From: an uncultured Parabacteroides sp.
GTDB lineage: Bacteria; Bacteroidota; Bacteroidia; Bacteroidales; Tannerellaceae
Reading direction: 5' to 3'
NCBI RefSeq assembly: GCF_905196875.1
Contig: NZ_CAJJWO010000021.1
Coordinates: 9,953 to 73,952, forward strand
Length of the DNA stretch: 64,000 nt
A model generated the notes under the pieces. The model was not told the DNA's origin. It searched no databases and saw nothing but the letters and a program-made list of their open reading frames with translations. This document shows, one piece after another, positions 17,785-26,450 of this stretch. The position numbers were made by a program, and so were the translations under genes. The number at the start of each line of letters is the position of its first letter. Position 1 is the stretch's first letter.

Positions 17785-18666
17785 TCACTCCCCGTACTCT
17801 TTTATCTTCTCTTCACAAATCCGCTTCGTTATATCCCTAAGTAATTCTACTTTGGGGATAAGTGCATCGATATCCTCTTTAGTCACCACAAAATGAGGAT
17901 TATACCGGGCATCCACATATGCGGCTTTTAAAAGCTTAAAAAGCCGTTTCTCTTCAGGAGTGTTCTGAGGGAACACAGTGCTCAGATCATCGGAATAACG
18001 TCTGGTAGTAGAAGACAACTTGGATAGATTATGTTGCTTGTTATTTCTCAACGCAAATGTCAATCGAATAGCGTAGTAATAATTTTCACAGGCTTGGTGA
18101 AGATAAAAAGATGCCATTTGATACCTTTCTCTTTCTTTATTTGTTATAGCATCATCAAAAAAGAAATTCCCTTTTTCAAACTTCTCACCAAAATATTCCT
18201 GTGCTTGTCTCTTTATTTCATCAAAATTGAGCTTTCTCCTACGGGATAATTTATATTTTCCACTATTATAAAGTATAACTCCTTCCTGCTTTATTTGTGT
18301 ATGGAAATAGCGTCCCTCTTCAATGAACTTATTAAGTTGTGCAATATCATCGTTAATAAACTCAACGGGAGTATCACGGTCAAAATCTTTCCCGACAAAA
18401 AAGATATCTTCTACGTTATCCAGTATGGTTTCCGCTTTTTTACTGTTTATTCCGCTTGTTATCACATAAATGTCATAATCGGAGATTTTAACGGTAGGAA
18501 TGCCGCCGTCTTCAATCCTCACGCTACGACGCACATAATTGCCTCTCGCATAGCTTCCATACAGAATAATAAACTCCGTCTGAGGTAAGCGACGAAGTAT
18601 CTCCGCAACAAGAAAATTCAGTTCTTCCTGTTTGTCTTTGGGCAGATAAGCGATCGAGTCTTTCAT
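17785..18666 (-). CDS. Fused nucleotidyltransferase-HEPN protein
   Basis: A single polypeptide of 293 residues joining an MNT-type nucleotidyltransferase to a HEPN domain. The NT part has the P-loop-like ILYGSYARGNY (about 34-44) and, after an 18-residue insertion, SDYDIYVI with the DxD metal pair. From about residue 150 the HEPN helices follow. LRNNKQHNLSKL carries an Rx4H motif, the RNase signature of HEPN toxins. Separate MntA/HepT pairs act as toxin-antitoxin systems in which the NT AMPylates the HEPN toxin; whether this fusion does so is unknown. I chose the ATG at 18666; the upstream in-frame start at 18699 is TTG. It sits just beyond tRNA-Leu and its terminator. Confidence 0.8.
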   Translation of the reverse strand: MKDSIAYLPKDKQEELNFLVAEILRRLPQTEFIILYGSYARGNYVRRSVRIEDGGIPTVKISDYDIYVITSGINSKKAETILDNVEDIFFVGKDFDRDTPVEFINDDIAQLNKFIEEGRYFHTQIKQEGVILYNSGKYKLSRRRKLNFDEIKRQAQEYFGEKFEKGNFFFDDAITNKERERYQMASFYLHQACENYYYAIRLTFALRNNKQHNLSKLSSTTRRYSDDLSTVFPQNTPEEKRLFKLLKAAYVDARYNPHFVVTKEDIDALIPKVELLRDITKRICEEKIKEYGE

Positions 18667-18695
18667 ATATGCTTGATTATAACAACCAGCACAAA

Positions 18696-18730
18696 ACAAA
18701 AAATCCCTCTGAACTTAATCAGAAGGATTT
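18696..18730 (-). terminator. Terminator of tRNA-Leu
   Basis: On the minus strand AATCCTTCTGA pairs across a TTAAGT loop with TCAGAGGGATT (one G-T pair), then TTTTTTG. It begins about 10 bp after the tRNA 3' end. Confidence 0.85.
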
Positions 18731-18739
18731 TGCATTTTG

Positions 18740-18821
18740 TGCGGCTGAAGGGACTCGAACCCCCACGCCGTGAAGCACCAGATCCTAAGTCTGGCGTGGC
18801 TACCAATTACACCACAGCCGC
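18740..18821 (-). tRNA. tRNA-Leu(TAG)
   Basis: The minus strand gives an 82-nt tRNA with acceptor stem GCGGCTG/CAGCCGC, discriminator A and no encoded CCA. The anticodon arm CCAGA-CTTAGGA-TCTGG shows anticodon TAG, reading CUA and other CUN leucine codons. A long variable arm (TGCTTCACGGCG region) confirms a class II tRNA, and the T-arm has GGTTCGAGTCC. It has its own promoter and terminator. Confidence 0.97.
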
Positions 18822-18836
18822 ATTTGGATTGCGGTG

Positions 18837-18844
18837 CAAAGGTA
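18837..18844 (-). promoter_or_regulatory. -7 box for tRNA-Leu
   Basis: The minus strand reads TACCTTTG, 16 bp upstream of the mature 5' end. A TTG lies about 20 bp further upstream in the -33 region. Confidence 0.65.
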
Positions 18845-18916
18845 ATCCTTTTTTATTAATTTGCAAGCTTTTCAAAAGAGATTTTATTTTTATCTGCTCC
18901 GAAACGCTTTCATAAG

Positions 18917-21637
18917 CTATTTGTCAAAAAGTTTCATCTGCCCCGTTATCTCATCTATTATATCCGAATTGCTCTGATCTGAATCTTCGTCATCATCCTC
19001 CGGGTCGATATCAATACCTTCCCCGGCCGGTTGTTCCGATGAAGCGAACCGGATCGGCTCCAACTCATTGACAGTTTCAACCTCAAAAGTCGAGATTCGT
19101 TTTCCCTTGGCCTTGAAACCTTTTACGCCGATAAATTCTTCTGCATCGAGCACCATCGCTTCACGGAAACTGTCATGCCCACCGAATATGATTTCAATAC
19201 GAGGATACATTTCGTCGGTAAGCAACAACAGACGGCTCTTGGGGTTTTCTCCCAGGAAATTCTGCTTACGGCTGCCGGCTTCAAGCTGGAAGCGTTTGAG
19301 GTAAGGATATTTCTGGTCGGCATCATATAAAGCAGCCGTCCAGACCTTATTGGAGTCGAATTTCTCAATGATCTGTATATTATCTTCATAGTGATTGCTA
19401 AGATCGAAGTTGGTCGTATAGAAATCACCGTTACGCAAAACCACCAAGATCATATCGTCGCTCTGGAATTCACCCAGCTCATCGCCACGTCCGTCATAAT
19501 TCAGGCGCAATACATCCCAGTCGAACCAAACCTGACGCCCTCCGAGGGTCGAACTACCCTTCTGTTTCAGGCTGATCTTATGCACATCGGCTTTCGTCAG
19601 GATATTTCCCATCGAACCACGTCCCTTGATGGCGATCTCACTGAAATCTTTCTCAAAGACGAGCAACTTCTGACGGGGTTTCGGTTTCAGTATTACTTTA
19701 ACCGTTTCTGCTTCACCATTCGGATTGGCGCTGAAATAGAGGACGCGTGATCCTTCCGTCCCCTTCGTTACGTCATATTCCTTATCGCGCGTCACTCCTG
19801 TTACCGCAAAACGCTTGATAAAGTTATAACCGACTTTTCCATCCCGGTAAATAACATTATAGATCGTACGGTTATCGTTGCGCTTAAATACATTCAGGTA
19901 CAATACGTCTTTACCGACAAACATTTTATCGCAGACTTTCACGATCTTATAAGTTCCGTTACGGTAGAACAAGATGATATCGTCGATATCCGAACAGTTA
20001 CAAACATATTCATCCTTTTTCAAGCTCATGCCGATAAAGCCTTCGGCACGATTGATATATAGTTTTTCGTTTGCTTCCACCACTTTGGTCGCTTCGATCG
20101 TGTCGAAGTTACGCACTTCGGTCATACGCGGATGATCCTTACCGTATTTTTCCTTCAACATAACAAACCAGTTGATAGTGTACTCTACGATATTGTCCAG
20201 ATGATGATTGATCCGTTCAATCTCTTCCCGTATCTGAGCGATCAGGGCGTTACTTTTTTCCGAGTTGAATTTGAGGATACGTCCCATCTTGATCTCCATC
20301 AGTTTCAGGATATCTTCGCGGGTCACTTCACGGATAAAGTCTGGCTTAAACGGAGTCAGGCGCAGGTCGATATGAGCGATCGCTTCGTCCATATCTTTCG
20401 CATTTTCAAATTCCTTATCTTTATAGATACGTTCTTCGATGAATATCTTCTCGAGAGAGGCGAAAAACAACGTTTCTTCCTGTTCCGATTTATGGATCTC
20501 CAATTCGGTACGCAGCAGATGCAACGTATCATCCGTTGAATGGCGCAACACATCACTGACTGTGAGGAAGTGAGGCTTGTTATCCATAATCACACAACAG
20601 TTCGGCGAAATACTGATCTCACAATCCGTGAAGGCATACAAGGCATCGATCGTCTTATCCGACGAAACGCCCGGAGCGAGGTGCACCAAAATCTCTACGC
20701 CTCTCGCTGTATTATCGTCTACTTTCTTAATCTTGATCTTTCCTTTGTCATTCGCTTTCAGGATCGACTCGATCAGGGAAGAGGTTGTTCTCCCATAAGG
20801 AATTTCGCTGATAACTAATGTTTTGTTATCCAGCTTTGTTATCTTAGCACGAACTTTTACGGAGCCACCGCGTTCGCCATCGTTGTATTTCGTTACATCG
20901 ATGAAACCGCCTGTCTGGAAATCAGGATACAAAGTAAAATCGTCTCCCTTCAGATAGGAAACAGATGCATCGATCAATTCATTGAAATTATGTGGCAGGA
21001 TCTTGGATGAAAGGCCGACAGCGATACCCTCCACACCCTGCGCCAACAGCAAGGGGAATTTTACAGGGAGAGTGACCGGTTCTTTGTTACGCCCGTCGTA
21101 AGAAAGCTGCCAGGTAGTCGTCTTGGGGTTGAATACTGTTTCAAGAGCAAACTTAGAAAGACGTGCTTCGATATAACGGGGAGCTGCTGCACCGTCGCCG
21201 GTCAGTATGTTACCCCAGTTTCCCTGACAGTCGACCAACAAATCTTTCTGTCCCAACTGTACCAGGGCGTCGCCGATAGAGGCATCGCCATGAGGGTGAA
21301 ACTGCATGGTATGACCGACAATGTTGGCCACCTTATTATACCGACCGTCGTCCAGACGCTTCATAGAGTGAAGGATACGACGCTGCACCGGCTTCAATCC
21401 GTCGTTGATATGCGGCACGGCACGTTCCAGGATTACATACGATGCATAATCCAAAAACCAATCCTGATACATCCCTGAGAGATGATAGGATACGCGACCT
21501 TCCCCTTTTCCGGGTATTTTATATTCCGAATGTGTAGTAGCATCAGACTGCTCATTGGGTTGAGAATCTGTATTTGTTTGCTCTATTTCCTCGTTTTCGT
21601 TTTCCTCTGTGAAATCTTCAATATCCTCTGGTTTCAT
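18917..21637 (-). CDS. parC: DNA topoisomerase IV subunit A
   Basis: Breakage-reunion subunit of topoisomerase IV, partner of the ParE encoded at 3040-4905. An acidic N-terminal tail (EDIEDFTEENENEE) precedes the core. The winged-helix part has FHPHGDASIGDALV, and AAAPRYIEARL carries the catalytic tyrosine. A beta-pinwheel C-terminal region and an acidic tail follow. At 906 residues it has the long Bacteroidetes ParC form. The ATG at 21637 was chosen because the frame's longer alternative begins with GTG at 21736, and the minus-strand promoter-like TATATTTA lies between the two. It is divergent from ilvA across 157 bp. Confidence 0.94.
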   Translation of the reverse strand: MKPEDIEDFTEENENEEIEQTNTDSQPNEQSDATTHSEYKIPGKGEGRVSYHLSGMYQDWFLDYASYVILERAVPHINDGLKPVQRRILHSMKRLDDGRYNKVANIVGHTMQFHPHGDASIGDALVQLGQKDLLVDCQGNWGNILTGDGAAAPRYIEARLSKFALETVFNPKTTTWQLSYDGRNKEPVTLPVKFPLLLAQGVEGIAVGLSSKILPHNFNELIDASVSYLKGDDFTLYPDFQTGGFIDVTKYNDGERGGSVKVRAKITKLDNKTLVISEIPYGRTTSSLIESILKANDKGKIKIKKVDDNTARGVEILVHLAPGVSSDKTIDALYAFTDCEISISPNCCVIMDNKPHFLTVSDVLRHSTDDTLHLLRTELEIHKSEQEETLFFASLEKIFIEERIYKDKEFENAKDMDEAIAHIDLRLTPFKPDFIREVTREDILKLMEIKMGRILKFNSEKSNALIAQIREEIERINHHLDNIVEYTINWFVMLKEKYGKDHPRMTEVRNFDTIEATKVVEANEKLYINRAEGFIGMSLKKDEYVCNCSDIDDIILFYRNGTYKIVKVCDKMFVGKDVLYLNVFKRNDNRTIYNVIYRDGKVGYNFIKRFAVTGVTRDKEYDVTKGTEGSRVLYFSANPNGEAETVKVILKPKPRQKLLVFEKDFSEIAIKGRGSMGNILTKADVHKISLKQKGSSTLGGRQVWFDWDVLRLNYDGRGDELGEFQSDDMILVVLRNGDFYTTNFDLSNHYEDNIQIIEKFDSNKVWTAALYDADQKYPYLKRFQLEAGSRKQNFLGENPKSRLLLLTDEMYPRIEIIFGGHDSFREAMVLDAEEFIGVKGFKAKGKRISTFEVETVNELEPIRFASSEQPAGEGIDIDPEDDDEDSDQSNSDIIDEITGQMKLFDK

Positions 21638-21767
21638 AAACTTATATGGTGCTCTTTCTTCTTTTTCAGCCTCTGACCGGAAAACTATTTCCAGCGTGTA
21701 AATATACGAAATATTAGCGAGATAATAAAAATCCACAATTGTTTCAGCGAGATATCTGATTTCTCCC

Positions 21768-21775
21768 TATATTTG
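21768..21775 (+). promoter_or_regulatory. -7 box for ilvA
   Basis: TATATTTG lies 19 bp before the ilvA ATG, with TTG at 21739-21741 in the -33 position. The predicted leader is only about a dozen bases. Confidence 0.6.
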
Positions 21776-21794
21776 CCCCTTCAAAATTACATTC

Positions 21795-22994
21795 ATGCTC
21801 ACACTCGATAAGATCTATCAGGCGTCTTTTGCCCTGAAAACGGTTATCCGTCGCACAGACTTGATTAGTGCGCCCAATATCAATCCGGAGTCACATATCT
21901 ATCTGAAACCGGAGAACTTACAAATCACAGGATCATTTAAAGTCCGTGGTGCCTGCTTCAAAATCTCACAACTTACGGAAGAAGAGAAAGCAAAAGGTGT
22001 CGTTGCCTGTTCTGCCGGCAACCATGCCCAGGGAGTAGCATTGGCAGCAACCACTCATGGCATCAAATCTCTTATCTGTTTGCCGGATAATGCTCCGATC
22101 TCTAAAATAGAAGCTACCAAATGGTATGGAGCAGATGTCTGCTTGGTAGAAGGCGTGTACGACGACGCTTACCAGAAAGCCTTAAAATTACGAGATGAAA
22201 AGGGATATACCTTTGTTCATCCTTTCGACGATGAAGATGTCATTGCCGGACAGGGTACAATAGGACTGGAACTATTGGAACAATTGCCCGATCTGGATGC
22301 CGTAATCGTTCCGATCGGTGGCGGCGGACTGATCTCCGGGGTTGCTTTTGCCATCAAGCATTTAAATCCGAATGTAAAAATATATGGCGTACAGGCCAGT
22401 GGTGCCCCGAGCATGCTGAACTCGATCGAACATAACAAGATTGAACGTATGGGATTCGTTCGTACCATCGCCGACGGTATTGCCGTAAAAGAGCCGGGCG
22501 AACATACCTTCGAGTACTGCCGTAAGTATGTGGATGAAATTGTTACCGTTAACGATGACGAGATATCGACAGCGATTCTTGCCCTGATAGAGCAACACAA
22601 GCTGATCGCCGAAGGAGCAGGAGCCGTTGCCGTTGCTGCTGCCATGTTCAACAAAGTTCCCATAAAAGGCAAGAAGGTGATCTGCCTGGTATCGGGTGGC
22701 AATATCGACGTAACGATCCTTTCACGTGTGATCGGACGCGGTTTACAGAAATCAGGCCGTTCATACACGATGACGATCGAACTGGTGGATAAGCCCGGAC
22801 AGTTGCAACATGTATCCGAAATTATTGCTCATACCGGAGCCAATGTCGTATCCGTCCACCATGAGAGGGTCAGCCATACAGCCGATATCAACGGTTGTTA
22901 TCTGCGTCTGGAAATGGAGACGCGTAATCAGGAACATATCGACCAGATACAGTATGCGCTGACGGCGGCCGGGTATAAGATTATACCAGGGTAA
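21795..22994 (+). CDS. ilvA: Threonine ammonia-lyase
   Basis: PLP enzyme converting threonine to 2-oxobutanoate and ammonia. Lys49 in TGSFKVRGA is the PLP Schiff-base lysine, SAGNHAQGVA is the phosphate-loop asparagine region and VIVPIGGGGLISG is the glycine-rich PLP-phosphate clamp. A single C-terminal ACT domain (about 325-399, MTIELVDKPGQLQHVSEI) makes it the 400-residue form rather than the two-ACT E. coli form, so allosteric control may differ. No other isoleucine-pathway genes are nearby, so a biosynthetic versus catabolic role cannot be fixed. Array C begins 37 bp past the stop. Confidence 0.94.
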   Translation: MLTLDKIYQASFALKTVIRRTDLISAPNINPESHIYLKPENLQITGSFKVRGACFKISQLTEEEKAKGVVACSAGNHAQGVALAATTHGIKSLICLPDNAPISKIEATKWYGADVCLVEGVYDDAYQKALKLRDEKGYTFVHPFDDEDVIAGQGTIGLELLEQLPDLDAVIVPIGGGGLISGVAFAIKHLNPNVKIYGVQASGAPSMLNSIEHNKIERMGFVRTIADGIAVKEPGEHTFEYCRKYVDEIVTVNDDEISTAILALIEQHKLIAEGAGAVAVAAAMFNKVPIKGKKVICLVSGGNIDVTILSRVIGRGLQKSGRSYTMTIELVDKPGQLQHVSEIIAHTGANVVSVHHERVSHTADINGCYLRLEMETRNQEHIDQIQYALTAAGYKIIPG

Positions 22995-23031
22995 CCAGTA
23001 TTCCCTCGAGCTTGCCTGTGAAAAAAAATAA

Positions 23032-23113
23032 CACAATAGTGTCGGTAAGGCTGACACTATTGTGCTAACAATCCTGACACTACTGTGATGAATTCTCTAA
23101 TACTACTGTGTCA
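23032..23113. repeat. Array C: 23-bp dyad repeats, unit CAC-N4-GTG, running into a stop codon
   Basis: CACAATAGTG (23032), CACTATTGTG (23055), CACTACTGTG (23078) and TACTACTGTG (23101) are spaced exactly 23 bp apart. The first is the reverse complement of the second, making a 12-bp perfect inverted repeat (23032-23043 with 23053-23064). The three 13-bp linkers differ. The last unit overlaps the stop and final codons (V-T-Q) of the GH92 gene, so the array intrudes into coding sequence. It lies between convergent genes and has no T-run typical of a terminator. Confidence 0.75.
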
Positions 23114-26100
23114 CTTGCGCTTCCTTGCCCATCTCAATGATAATCTTTCCGCCTTTTAATACCTCTTCCTGCGGAATCCGGAAACCCTTGACCGGTTTCC
23201 CGTTCAAGGTAACCGATTGAATGTATTTATTATCCTTAGATGCATTCGGTGCTTCTATCACAAAAGTTTCCCCACGGTTATACTTTCCATCTAAACGGAT
23301 CGTTATTTTCGGATAACGCGGAGAAGCCAATTCATAGAACGGTTTCTCCGAACAACCACCTTCCATCTGGAACAAACCGATGGCACTCATCACAAACCAG
23401 CTGCTCATCTGTCCCAGATCCTCATCCCCCGGATAGGCATCATAAGGGGTAGTTCCATAATACTGTTCCTGTATAGCCCGTATCCATTTCTGTGTCAGAT
23501 GCGGAGCACCGGCCCAGTTAAACAGATAGGCCACTTCCATAGAAGTTTCGTTTCCATGATTGATAGGGAAAGCGGAAAAGTTGTCGCCTGCCGCATTGAA
23601 ATTAGCATGCGCCGACTGCTCCATTGCTTTATCCAAACGGCTTATAAAACGTTCTTTACCGACCATACCGATCAATTTATCCGGATTATGGGGAACGAAC
23701 CAGGAATAATTAAATGCATTCCCTTCGGTAAATCCGGGTGTATGATACGGATCGAAAGGCTCTACCCAATTGCCGTGTTCGTCTTTGGGACGTATAAAGC
23801 CGGAGTTCGGGTCAAACAAATTAGACCAATTGTTCGAACGTTCATCAAACAATTTAAAATCATCGCTCTTTCCCAATACTTTAGCCATCTGTCCCAGACA
23901 CCAGTCGTCGTAAGCATACTCCATTGTATTGGAAACAGTTCCTTTTCCTGCGGGAATATATCCATACTTCATATAAGGAACGAGGTTCTCAACTCCGACA
24001 GTGCCGCCACCCTCATATTTCTGAGGTGGTGTTGTCATCATCTTTCTCAGACCGTCATACGCGATATTCAAGTCGAAGTCACGTATGCCGCTTTGCCAGG
24101 CTCCCAATATCTGAGAGATCGGATGCATGGCAACCATCACTCCAGTATGTTCGATTCCGGCAGGGTCTGTATTAAACCAACCGCTATTCTGATAAAGTTG
24201 AATGGCCGAACGTGCCCACTGGCTGGATATCTCCGGAGCCATCAGATTGAATAGCTGTTGATTGTTCCAGAATGTATTCCAATATTCACCGCTTACGATA
24301 CAATCGTCCGGTTTTTCCAATTGTCTGATCCTTTCATCTTCATCCACAAAACGACCGTCCACATCGCTCCAGGTTGCTTTGGCAGCCAATGCACGATAGA
24401 GGTTCGTATAGAATTTCTTCTTTTGCAGATAATCATCCGTTTCAATCGCGATTCTTCCCAGGTATTCATCCCAAACAGTACGAGCGTTGTCTACCACTTT
24501 CTCAAAATCCCATCCGAAAGGATCAGACAACTCCTGTTTCAGGTTATTGCGTGCTCCTGCCATATCTACCAGAGAGACACCGGAGCGGACCAGAATTTCT
24601 TCATTCTCTTTCGTCTTATAATTCAGAAATATACCGACATCGCCTTTCCCTTCTATCATGGATATATTCTGCTTGATCTCCGCAGGGGTTTCAAACTCGT
24701 GGTTCCTGTTCCATCCGGGGATATAACCGGTTACCGGCTGAACGCCTTCGTTCACCCATCCGCCCATCGAGTCGAAAGGCTTGCTGAACTGGAGAACGAA
24801 ATACAATGTATAACTCTGCTCCAGCGTATACCCGGTAAATGCATTATAATAAGTGGCATAACCTTCTATTTCCGTATCGCTTACTTTCGTTACACGGGCA
24901 TTGACCAGATTATGCGGATACTCATTGGGCGTAAACATATCGATCAGGATACGCGTGTCTTCCCTGGCGGGGAAAACATATCGCTGCAAAGCAGCACGGC
25001 GGGTTGCCGTTATGTCTGCTTGTATCTTCGTATCCGTCATATAAACGGAATATTTTCCTATTTCTGCTTTTTCCGATGATTTGTCGATCCGGGAACGATA
25101 GCCTTCATCCGGAAAGTCTTCCCTGCCGGGATTGACTTTCAGTTCGCCGCAGGTCGGTTGCATCAGAAAGCCGGTCATCGTCCAGTCGCTGAAATGGTTG
25201 AAGCCCATAATATTCTCAATAGTATATTCGTATCCCGCCTTCCATATCTCGTCCTGGTTATCGGGAGCAATCTGCACCATGCTTAAAGGCAGGCTCGGCC
25301 CTGGCTTAAACATCCAACGGGAATTACCCGTACCCATCAACAAATCCACATCATCCGAATAAGTATGGAGAGGCTGCGGGCTACGAATCACTTCACATTT
25401 ATAAATGACCTCTTTGCCATCCCGGATGGTGAATTGCAGCTTTTCCTGTTTATTTTTTGCCTGTGCGGCCGGTATTAATATCTCCTGAATACTTTCCCCT
25501 ACTTCGATCGTTCGTGATACGGGAGTACATCCTTCTACCGTGAAAGTCAGCTTTTGGGGTGCATCAAACTGGTTCATATCTACCAGAATTGGCTGCATAC
25601 GTTCTCCGTTCTCTTTCTGATATTCAAAAGGTGCAGCTTTTACGGAACGTATCAACGAAGAAGACGCTTTTCCAAGTTGAACGGCAGCCGGTGTCTCCAA
25701 CCGGATACAATCGAAAATAGCCCATGTTCCTTTAATAGTTCCCAACTGAATCTTATTCATACCGGAAGTAAGCCATGAAGCCGGAAATTGTAAATGTATC
25801 TCTTTCGCTTTTCCTGTCCCTTTATTTTCCAGGAACTCCTCAGCATTCTCCCCGTTCAGTTCTTCTTCGAACCGATGACCGTTTACCTCGACCCGTATTT
25901 TAATCGGTTTACTGTTATGTGCCCCAGTAAAAAAGAAAGTAAGAGAACATTCCCCTTTCCCGGCAGCTTTATCCAGATTAAAATAGATAGAGGGGAAATG
26001 CCTGGGATGGAATCCGGCCCAGTATCCGCCACCAGCCCAATCATCCAAGGGTCCAGGCAAAACATACGGCCAATGTTTTTCAGGAGTAGAGTATCCTACA

Positions 26101-26273
26101 TAAAAAGATTTCTCTCCCCCGAAGTTCGCCAGAAAACTTTTGTAATTATCCGGATAGAGGGCAAACTCCGCAGCGGAGTTATCCTGCTTGCCTATTTCGA
26201 AAAGGACTTTGTCGGCAGCAAACAAGTTTGATAAACAAAAAAGAGAAATAAAAAACAAGTATATTCTTCTCAT
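23103..26273 (-). CDS. GH92 alpha-mannosidase with N-terminal carbohydrate-binding-like module
   Basis: Calcium-dependent exo-alpha-mannosidase of family GH92, acting on host N-glycan or yeast-type mannosides. The signal peptide MRRIYLFFISLFCLSNLFAA predicts export; an ATG 9 bp further upstream is also possible. The catalytic part starts near residue 310 with TGNSRWMFKPGP. It shows FWNNQQLFNLM, HGNETSMEVAYLFNWAG and YPGDEDLGQMSSWFV, the last holding the conserved acidic pair. The first 200 or so residues are unlike ordinary GH92 proteins: FEIGKQDNSAAEF, FYVGYSTPEKHWPY and NKIQLGTIKGTWAIFDCIRL resemble the beta-sandwich domain of family 4 polysaccharide lyases. At about 1056 residues it is some 300 longer than usual. 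It is last in the mannoside PUL. Confidence 0.9.
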   Translation of the reverse strand: MRRIYLFFISLFCLSNLFAADKVLFEIGKQDNSAAEFALYPDNYKSFLANFGGEKSFYVGYSTPEKHWPYVLPGPLDDWAGGGYWAGFHPRHFPSIYFNLDKAAGKGECSLTFFFTGAHNSKPIKIRVEVNGHRFEEELNGENAEEFLENKGTGKAKEIHLQFPASWLTSGMNKIQLGTIKGTWAIFDCIRLETPAAVQLGKASSSLIRSVKAAPFEYQKENGERMQPILVDMNQFDAPQKLTFTVEGCTPVSRTIEVGESIQEILIPAAQAKNKQEKLQFTIRDGKEVIYKCEVIRSPQPLHTYSDDVDLLMGTGNSRWMFKPGPSLPLSMVQIAPDNQDEIWKAGYEYTIENIMGFNHFSDWTMTGFLMQPTCGELKVNPGREDFPDEGYRSRIDKSSEKAEIGKYSVYMTDTKIQADITATRRAALQRYVFPAREDTRILIDMFTPNEYPHNLVNARVTKVSDTEIEGYATYYNAFTGYTLEQSYTLYFVLQFSKPFDSMGGWVNEGVQPVTGYIPGWNRNHEFETPAEIKQNISMIEGKGDVGIFLNYKTKENEEILVRSGVSLVDMAGARNNLKQELSDPFGWDFEKVVDNARTVWDEYLGRIAIETDDYLQKKKFYTNLYRALAAKATWSDVDGRFVDEDERIRQLEKPDDCIVSGEYWNTFWNNQQLFNLMAPEISSQWARSAIQLYQNSGWFNTDPAGIEHTGVMVAMHPISQILGAWQSGIRDFDLNIAYDGLRKMMTTPPQKYEGGGTVGVENLVPYMKYGYIPAGKGTVSNTMEYAYDDWCLGQMAKVLGKSDDFKLFDERSNNWSNLFDPNSGFIRPKDEHGNWVEPFDPYHTPGFTEGNAFNYSWFVPHNPDKLIGMVGKERFISRLDKAMEQSAHANFNAAGDNFSAFPINHGNETSMEVAYLFNWAGAPHLTQKWIRAIQEQYYGTTPYDAYPGDEDLGQMSSWFVMSAIGLFQMEGGCSEKPFYELASPRYPKITIRLDGKYNRGETFVIEAPNASKDNKYIQSVTLNGKPVKGFRIPQEEVLKGGKIIIEMGKEAQVTQ

Positions 26274-26450
26274 GATATTCATTTTGACTAGTTAATAAGA
26301 ATAGTACAAATATACACCTGCTTTTCAAGGAGATAATTATACTATATATTTATTTTATTGAACAAAATTCTTTTTACCAGACACTTACATCAATGGTCGA
26401 TACACAATGGAATGTTCATAAAAATGTTCTTTTTCAAAAACAGATGAAGA

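Noticed and set aside
23032..23064. 12-bp inverted repeat as the ilvA terminator
   Set aside because: The stem is perfect but no T-run follows on either strand, and it is one unit of a regular 23-bp array.
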